This document shows positions 1-4,716 of a DNA stretch of 7,445 bases, piece after piece; positions within the stretch are counted from its first letter, which is position 1, and each line of letters starts with the position of its first letter. The stretch comes from Melioribacteraceae bacterium. Lineage in GTDB: Bacteria; Bacteroidota; Ignavibacteria; Ignavibacteriales; Melioribacteraceae. The translations under genes and the position numbers were made by a program. Under the pieces are notes generated by a model, which was not told where the DNA came from, made no database searches, and saw only the letters and a program-made list of their open reading frames with translations. Where the stretch lies: positions 1-7,445 of the forward strand of contig JALSTL010000187.1 of NCBI GenBank assembly GCA_026983755.1. The letters run 5' to 3'.

Positions 1-1015
1 CAAAATATTGAACATCTTTTAATCTTCCGTAACTTGCATAAGCATAGTTGAAAGTAAATTTAAGGTTAGGAGTAAGATTATAATTTACACCGGCACCAAG
101 TGTTAAACCTTGAATACTATTCGGAAGGAATAATGCTTTGTAACCGGTTCTGAAAAAAATCATATCATTATAAGAAAATTCTGTTCCGGTATTTACGTAT
201 TCTTTATTATCATTCGGATGAACGGCATCAACAGCTACTTTAAGTTTGAAGTATCTTTCATTCAAAATATTCATTGCCAAACCAACTCTGAAATTTAATG
301 GCAAATCATTTTTCTCCATTGCATATTTCCCGGGAATATTATTCGGACCGGATTGAAGTGAACCGTCAGGATCAATATTTAATTGAATGTCTCTTCCGTC
401 AAGTTGCATTTTTGTTCCGAAGTTAGATATACTTGCCCCAATTACCAAATCATTAAATGGAGTAACATAATAAGTTCCCACATCCAAAGCCATACCGGAG
501 GCACTGGAATTCCAAATAGATTCTCTTATATATTTCAAATGAAATCCTATTGAAAATCTATCCGTTAAACTTTTTGCATATCCCAAACCAATAACCAGCG
601 AACCGGCATCCCACGTTCTACCGTCTCCTTCGGGAAATTCTATTGTTCTAACTTCTTCTTTAGGAACGCGTAAAGATGAAAAAGTAGTAAAAACGGTTCC
701 GAAGCCATCTATATTAATTGAGCCAGCGGCAAAATCATAATTAACTCCGGCAAGCCAATTCGAATGATTAAAACCAACTTGACTGTTACCGGTAGATTTG
801 GTTATCCCGGCAGGATTATAATACGTTGAATATATATCATCGCTAACACCAACATAAGCACTTCCCATACCCAAAGCTCTTGCACCGGGTGCAATTTTAA
901 GTACCGGAGCAACTGTTGTTCCCACTCTGGTTATTTCTTTATTTACCTGTGCTTTAATTAAATTAACACCGGTAAATAATATAAGAATAGCAAAATAGTA
1001 TATAAATTTTTTCAT
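1..1015 (-). CDS. PorV/PorQ-family outer-membrane beta-barrel protein, 3' end cut by window edge
   Basis: An open frame of 338 codons starts at ATG 1015-1013 and is still open at the left edge. I translated it by hand and found no frameshift. Residues 1-22 form a Sec signal peptide (KK, then a hydrophobic run, likely cleaved at KA-Q, 22/23). Residues 37-71 carry the family hallmark PVLKIAPGARALGMGSAYVG followed by VSDD and YYNPAGI. The rest alternates short beta strands rich in Gly and aromatics (for example SLVIGLGYAKSLTDRFSIGF), as in a FadL-like barrel. Members are usually about 330-360 residues, so probably only the last strand is missing. In characterised Bacteroidetes, PorV shuttles T9SS cargo from the translocon to the attachment machinery, while other paralogues have unknown roles. 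Its position just downstream of a gene with a C-terminal sorting-type domain suggests a dedicated cargo partner (inference). The start is supported by GGAG six bases upstream. Family assignment is firm; the role is not. Confidence 0.88.
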   Translation of the reverse strand, partial: MKKFIYYFAILILFTGVNLIKAQVNKEITRVGTTVAPVLKIAPGARALGMGSAYVGVSDDIYSTYYNPAGITKSTGNSQVGFNHSNWLAGVNYDFAAGSINIDGFGTVFTTFSSLRVPKEEVRTIEFPEGDGRTWDAGSLVIGLGYAKSLTDRFSIGFHLKYIRESIWNSSASGMALDVGTYYVTPFNDLVIGASISNFGTKMQLDGRDIQLNIDPDGSLQSGPNNIPGKYAMEKNDLPLNFRVGLAMNILNERYFKLKVAVDAVHPNDNKEYVNTGTEFSYNDMIFFRTGYKALFLPNSIQGLTLGAGVNYNLTPNLKFTFNYAYASYGRLKDVQYF

Positions 1016-1020
1016 TTTAT

Positions 1021-1025
1021 TCTCC
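1021..1025 (-). promoter_or_regulatory. Ribosome binding site of the PorV-like gene
   Basis: The minus strand reads GGAGA at 1025-1021, with GGAG six bases before ATG 1015. It is a good Shine-Dalgarno match and supports this start codon, which is also the one that gives a complete signal peptide. Such a clear motif is uncommon in classical Bacteroidetes genes, which often lack one. Confidence 0.65.
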
Positions 1026-1070
1026 AATTCACTGAATAAGTGATTTGTTGATTAGTAATTTTATAAAGTA

Positions 1071-1097
1071 AAAGATTTATCAAATATTTTTATCTTT
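1071..1097 (-). repeat. Weak inverted repeat in the 99-base spacer
   Basis: The spacer 1016-1114 lies between the stop of the large secreted protein and the PorV-like start. It is very A+T-rich and holds no gene. It contains a 6-base inverted repeat, AAAGAT (1071-1076) and ATCTTT (1092-1097), around a 15-base A+T-rich loop. The stem has one G-C pair and no clean T-tract directly after it, so I do not call it a terminator. In such A+T-rich DNA it may be chance. No convincing promoter is visible, which is compatible with read-through from the upstream gene. Confidence 0.2.
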
Positions 1098-1114
1098 AAT
1101 TTTTATAACTTTAA

Positions 1115-4100
1115 CTATTTAATAACTGCAAATCTTCCTATTTTTTCTCCTACGTTAGGAACATCCACATGATAGATGTAAACTCCGTAAGAAATTCTCA
1201 TCCCCTCGGAACTTAATAAATTCCAATAAGCGATGCTTCCGTTATCATCTTTTTCAATAGTATCAACCAATTCACCGGTTAGAGTATAAATTCTAATTGT
1301 ACATTGCGGCGGAAGATTTCTGAATTGTAATTCTCTTTCACCTCTTTTAATTTGTGTTCTTCCCGGCTTTTCGGAACTGCTGAAAGCAACATAAGGATTT
1401 GGGACCACATAAATATTATTTAAATTCTTATCCGCTGTCTTGGAATCGAATTTTATTTCTTTGGTATCGAAAACAAACTCGTCGCCATTTTCAAAAGGTT
1501 TTTTAGTAACCAGTTGATATACATCTCCTTCATTGGGTAATTTCGGTGAAGAGACGGTTGTATCAATATCAAAAGAAATTTGATATGTTGTTGTAGGATC
1601 GGTAGCACCTAAGGGTTGCAATATTATTGATTCTCCCCAATCCCATTGTCCGTTTCCTTGTGTTGCAATAATCGGCTCATATAAAACAAAGGTAGCAGGG
1701 TTTTCTTCTAAAATATTAGGTGCTTTTTTTATTATATGAACTATTGAAAACGGAGCGGCTATATCACCAAGCAAAGTACTTAATGTATCTGCATGTAACC
1801 AATTTCCGTTTGCATCTTGCTCTGTGTTATGCCATCTGAATTCCCAATCGGCTCTAACTTTTACTTTTACTCCACCTAAAACGGGAGGGAATAAAATTTT
1901 TGTTTTAACCGAAAGAGATGAATTTGTTATAAATCGCGAATTTTTTTCATCAACATTCAGTTCGTCTTCATTTACAAAAACTCTTATCCCGTCAAATACC
2001 GGATTACCGTCTTCGTTATGAACAAGTGTGCTTTGATAAACAGGATAGTATCTGTATTTAATTGTATATTTATTTCCGGCAGGTAAACTGTTTTCGTTAC
2101 TTGCGGCTATTTGACCGCGTTTTGCGTTAACTACATATTTATCCGGCGAAACAACGGCATTATTGTTATCTCTAACCTCAATACTATTGGGTACGATATT
2201 TTTGTTTAACAATGCAACAAGTGTTTTTCCTTTGGATTTGAAAGAATATTCGACTCCCGTAGAATCCAAAATGTTATATATGCCGGAAGAATCAAAATGT
2301 ACTTTATAGGTTTTATTTTTAACCGCCAAATCTTCCAGAACTTTAATGTTTATTTTACCGGTGGAATTACCGGCAATAATTGTAGGTTTACCTCCTATAC
2401 CAACTTCAGGTTCTTTAATCCCCGACGCTATTGGTCCGGGTGTAACGGATAAAGTATTAACATCATAAATAAGTTTTCCTGTTGTCGGGTCTTGTTGAAT
2501 TACAGCTTGTGTTTCAGAAGGTGGTAATTCGTCTGTTCCTCTATCGTAAGCAACCACGGCGTAGTAATATTGTACACCGTTTTGTACGGTAGAATCAACA
2601 TACTGATGAACAAGTCCGGTATTTGAACCCAAATTATATTTAATTCCTCTACCGACATATTCCACGCTTGCCAATCCGGAATAATCATCAACCAAATCGA
2701 ACTGAGCGGGTTTACCTGTATTTTGATCGAACAATGGCATTCCCAAAAAGGGAATCCCGTTTGCATCGGTAATTTTGTAAACATCACTAAAATTAAAATC
2801 TCTACTTCTGTAAATTTTATATCCTTCAAAATCTTTTTCGGAAGTAAGCGGGTCAACGGACGCTTCGGATTTTGCATCCCAATAAAGCGTTACTTTCCCA
2901 TCGCCGGGAACAGCAGTTACTATTGGTTTATCCGGCGGTTGAGCAAATTGATAATCGGCTTCTAAAATTCTTACCGAAGTTTTCGCATTAAGTAGTAAAT
3001 CATTTAAATCTTCTCCGAAAAGGATTACCATAGAAAATCTTTGAGATTCACCTTTTTCCAAATTCATTGGACCTGTTGAAAAAGCAAAAATGTTATCACC
3101 TGCAGTTTTTAATAATTCTTGATTAGGATCAATTTCGGGTTTTGTAAACCATTCCATCATTCTATCATCGTTTTTCGGTGTATTGGAAGGATCGGCCCAA
3201 GCAGCCACAGTAAAGCCGGTTAATCCCAATTGGTCGGATTCCGAAATATCTCTAAAACCGAAATTAGGTTCTGAGCCAGCCCATTTTTTTCCTAAGCTCC
3301 ATTGATCGGTTAGTGTGCTTTCTTCTTCTTTATCGAAACGACCGTTTTTGTTTAAGTCGTCGTACCAAGCTTGCGAAGGAACTCCGTCACCTTCACCGTA
3401 ATCTTTACCTGGATAGTTTGCGGATTCGGGGCCTATTCCGTCAATTCCCACATCATCTTTTTCAGGGTCCCAATCACCGTCTTCATCGCCAGACCAACGA
3501 GCTTTGGGTTTACCGTAAACTTTTGTATATTTTTCCACATCGGATATACCCGTAGTAAGCGGATGAATGCTACCGTCAATATAAAAACCTTTATCGTTAA
3601 AAGGAGATTCATCTGCAATACCGTCATCATCATTATCGATTAAGTCATTATCAAGCGAAGGAGATTCCAAAAATTTCCAACCGAAATATCCGGGTCTTTT
3701 TCCACCTCTACCTTTGAAATCTTGGTCCCAACCGTAAACCATACTTCTTGCCCTTTGGTCGAAATTATCTGCCAATTCACCTGTAGGAGGAATAAAGAAA
3801 GCCATATCGTCGTTTACATCTCCAACGCCGCCTATATGCGGGTCGCCAAACATTCCCATATAAAAATTTGTTAAATCTTTATCACTGGCATTTGTCATTT
3901 TATATACCATAAAAATCAAATCTTCGGCCAAAGGATTATTAAATTGTAAGATTCTAACATCGGCATCTAAGCCCAAACCTCCTTTTGTATTATCACCTTC
4001 GAAGGGTTGATATTCGCTAATAAATTCATAATTAGTATAATCATCAATAGCAAAATAAACTTCTTCGTCCGGTGCTGTAGCGGCATCACCAAGGAAAGCC

Positions 4101-4666
4101 GGCCAAAGGTAAGTACCGGCACCGGGAGAATACCAACTTTCCGGCCAAGAATCCGGTTTACCGTCTCCGTCTTTATCGGGTGCATTTAACGATGCAATAT
4201 GGTTTTGGTTAGGATCGCTATAACCGGCTTTTGGTAACCAGCCCCATTTTAATGATCTATCCGCATTATAATCACCTTCTCTGCCGGAAACATGTGAATC
4301 ACTAACAATATTTATTGTATCACCTTTAGTATTTAGAACTTTGGCACCCGCCATTAAACCGAATTCATATCCGTAACCTAATCCGTGCCAAACCAAATCT
4401 TTTACGTCTGCCAAAGCTCCGGGTGCACAAATTGAACCGTAATTATACAATACGGTTTGAATTTTATTGCCCTTAATAATTATGTCTTTTATTTCTCGCA
4501 TTTCTCCGGTGGTTTTGTTTAGCTTTTGCCCAAGTATTTTCCCATAGATGCGTTCAAATTCTTCTTCCGATGTAATTTTTTTATTATAAACATCTTTCGT
4601 ATTTTGGGCATAACTTATTATTGTTGTAATAAGAATTAAAAAAATTATTGTGGTTTTTAATTTCAT
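1115..4666 (-). CDS. Large secreted multidomain protein with fibronectin III-like and C-terminal FlgD-like/T9SS sorting-type domains
   Basis: This is a complete 1183-codon gene, ATG 4666-4664 to TAG 1117-1115. Residues 1-20 are a Sec signal peptide ending SYA-Q; there is no lipobox cysteine, so it is not a SusD-type lipoprotein. Residues 80-110 are Gly-rich (CAPGALADVKDLVWHGLGYG). Residues 160-450 carry acidic loops resembling EF-hand/thrombospondin type 3 calcium sites: DKDGDGKPD (164-172), DNDDDGIADE (344-353), DEDGDWD (394-400) and a full 12-residue loop DLNKNGRFDKEE (437-448). Residues about 577-720 resemble a fibronectin type III module (PPDKP, KVTLYWD, EGYKIYRS, QYYYAVVAYDRG). Residues 725-1080 are beta-rich and unassigned. 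Residues 1083-1183 resemble a FlgD-like/T9SS type A tail: VVPNPY, then FRNLPPQCTIRIYTLTGELV, then YGVYIYHV and a final GRFAVIK. I see no catalytic motif, so the likely role is as a surface-exposed or secreted binding protein. The gene sits between a TonB receptor (50 bases upstream) and a PorV paralogue (99 bases downstream). The function is unknown. Confidence 0.9.
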   Translation of the reverse strand: MKLKTTIIFLILITTIISYAQNTKDVYNKKITSEEEFERIYGKILGQKLNKTTGEMREIKDIIIKGNKIQTVLYNYGSICAPGALADVKDLVWHGLGYGYEFGLMAGAKVLNTKGDTINIVSDSHVSGREGDYNADRSLKWGWLPKAGYSDPNQNHIASLNAPDKDGDGKPDSWPESWYSPGAGTYLWPAFLGDAATAPDEEVYFAIDDYTNYEFISEYQPFEGDNTKGGLGLDADVRILQFNNPLAEDLIFMVYKMTNASDKDLTNFYMGMFGDPHIGGVGDVNDDMAFFIPPTGELADNFDQRARSMVYGWDQDFKGRGGKRPGYFGWKFLESPSLDNDLIDNDDDGIADESPFNDKGFYIDGSIHPLTTGISDVEKYTKVYGKPKARWSGDEDGDWDPEKDDVGIDGIGPESANYPGKDYGEGDGVPSQAWYDDLNKNGRFDKEEESTLTDQWSLGKKWAGSEPNFGFRDISESDQLGLTGFTVAAWADPSNTPKNDDRMMEWFTKPEIDPNQELLKTAGDNIFAFSTGPMNLEKGESQRFSMVILFGEDLNDLLLNAKTSVRILEADYQFAQPPDKPIVTAVPGDGKVTLYWDAKSEASVDPLTSEKDFEGYKIYRSRDFNFSDVYKITDANGIPFLGMPLFDQNTGKPAQFDLVDDYSGLASVEYVGRGIKYNLGSNTGLVHQYVDSTVQNGVQYYYAVVAYDRGTDELPPSETQAVIQQDPTTGKLIYDVNTLSVTPGPIASGIKEPEVGIGGKPTIIAGNSTGKINIKVLEDLAVKNKTYKVHFDSSGIYNILDSTGVEYSFKSKGKTLVALLNKNIVPNSIEVRDNNNAVVSPDKYVVNAKRGQIAASNENSLPAGNKYTIKYRYYPVYQSTLVHNEDGNPVFDGIRVFVNEDELNVDEKNSRFITNSSLSVKTKILFPPVLGGVKVKVRADWEFRWHNTEQDANGNWLHADTLSTLLGDIAAPFSIVHIIKKAPNILEENPATFVLYEPIIATQGNGQWDWGESIILQPLGATDPTTTYQISFDIDTTVSSPKLPNEGDVYQLVTKKPFENGDEFVFDTKEIKFDSKTADKNLNNIYVVPNPYVAFSSSEKPGRTQIKRGERELQFRNLPPQCTIRIYTLTGELVDTIEKDDNGSIAYWNLLSSEGMRISYGVYIYHVDVPNVGEKIGRFAVIK
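1118..1420 (-). other. C-terminal FlgD-like / T9SS sorting-type domain (residues 1083-1183)
   Basis: This segment encodes the last 101 residues of the large secreted protein. It starts at NNIYVVPNPY, the usual entry motif of type A sorting tails, and ends in the YGVYIYHV and GRFAVIK strands. Between them lies RELQFRNLPPQCTIRIYTLTGELV, which also fits the FlgD immunoglobulin-like fold. In T9SS bacteria such tails direct the folded protein through the outer membrane and are often cleaved during anchoring. Whether this one is cleaved cannot be seen. Confidence 0.65.
2501..2944 (-). other. Fibronectin type III-like module (residues about 575-722)
   Basis: The segment begins at QPPDKPIVTAVPGDGKVTLY (residues 576-595), with the tryptophan of KVTLYWD, then EGYKIYRSRDF, and closes at VQYYYAVVAYDRGTDELPPS, which has the Tyr-x-Tyr-x-Val pattern of the last fibronectin strands. 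It is longer than a usual module of about 90 residues. An insertion of about 60 residues (roughly 625-690) separates the early and late strands. Such modules usually act as spacers or in protein or glycan contact in secreted bacterial proteins. Confidence 0.6.
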
Positions 4667-4673
4667 TTACTTA

Positions 4674-4677
4674 TCCT
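4674..4677 (-). promoter_or_regulatory. Ribosome binding site of the large secreted protein
   Basis: The minus strand reads AGGA at 4677-4674, seven bases before ATG 4666. This supports the chosen start, which also begins a complete signal peptide. Confidence 0.55.
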
Positions 4678-4691
4678 AATTTTTAGTAAAA

Positions 4692-4712
4692 CTTTTGTAT
4701 AGTATTCAAAAG
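4692..4712 (-). repeat. Short inverted repeat in the receptor-to-secreted-protein spacer
   Basis: A perfect 6-base inverted repeat, CTTTTG (4692-4697) and CAAAAG (4707-4712), flanks a 9-base loop. It begins four bases after the receptor stop codon. On the transcribed sense it is followed by TTTTA, so it looks like a very weak terminator or attenuator. The stem has only two G-C pairs. It might stabilise an mRNA end or reduce read-through, or it may be chance in A+T-rich DNA. Confidence 0.3.
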
Positions 4713-4716
4713 AATT

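Noticed and set aside
1029..1043. Small hairpin TCACT-GAATA-AGTGA just upstream of the PorV-like ribosome binding site
   Set aside because: The stem is only five pairs and does not cover the ribosome binding site, so it is too weak to call regulatory.
2500..2877. Minus-strand open frame of 125 codons inside the large secreted-protein gene
   Set aside because: It overlaps the fibronectin-like module in another frame, has no recognisable domain and no ribosome binding site I could support. It is a shadow of the real gene.
1824..4189. Several plus-strand open frames of 60-90 codons antisense to the large secreted-protein gene
   Set aside because: All lie opposite a well-supported gene, are short and have no domain or supporting context.
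4607..4666. Possibility that the secreted protein is a SusD-like lipoprotein
   Set aside because: The signal peptide ends SYA-Q with no cysteine at the cleavage site, and the mature protein shows no helical SusD-like repeats.
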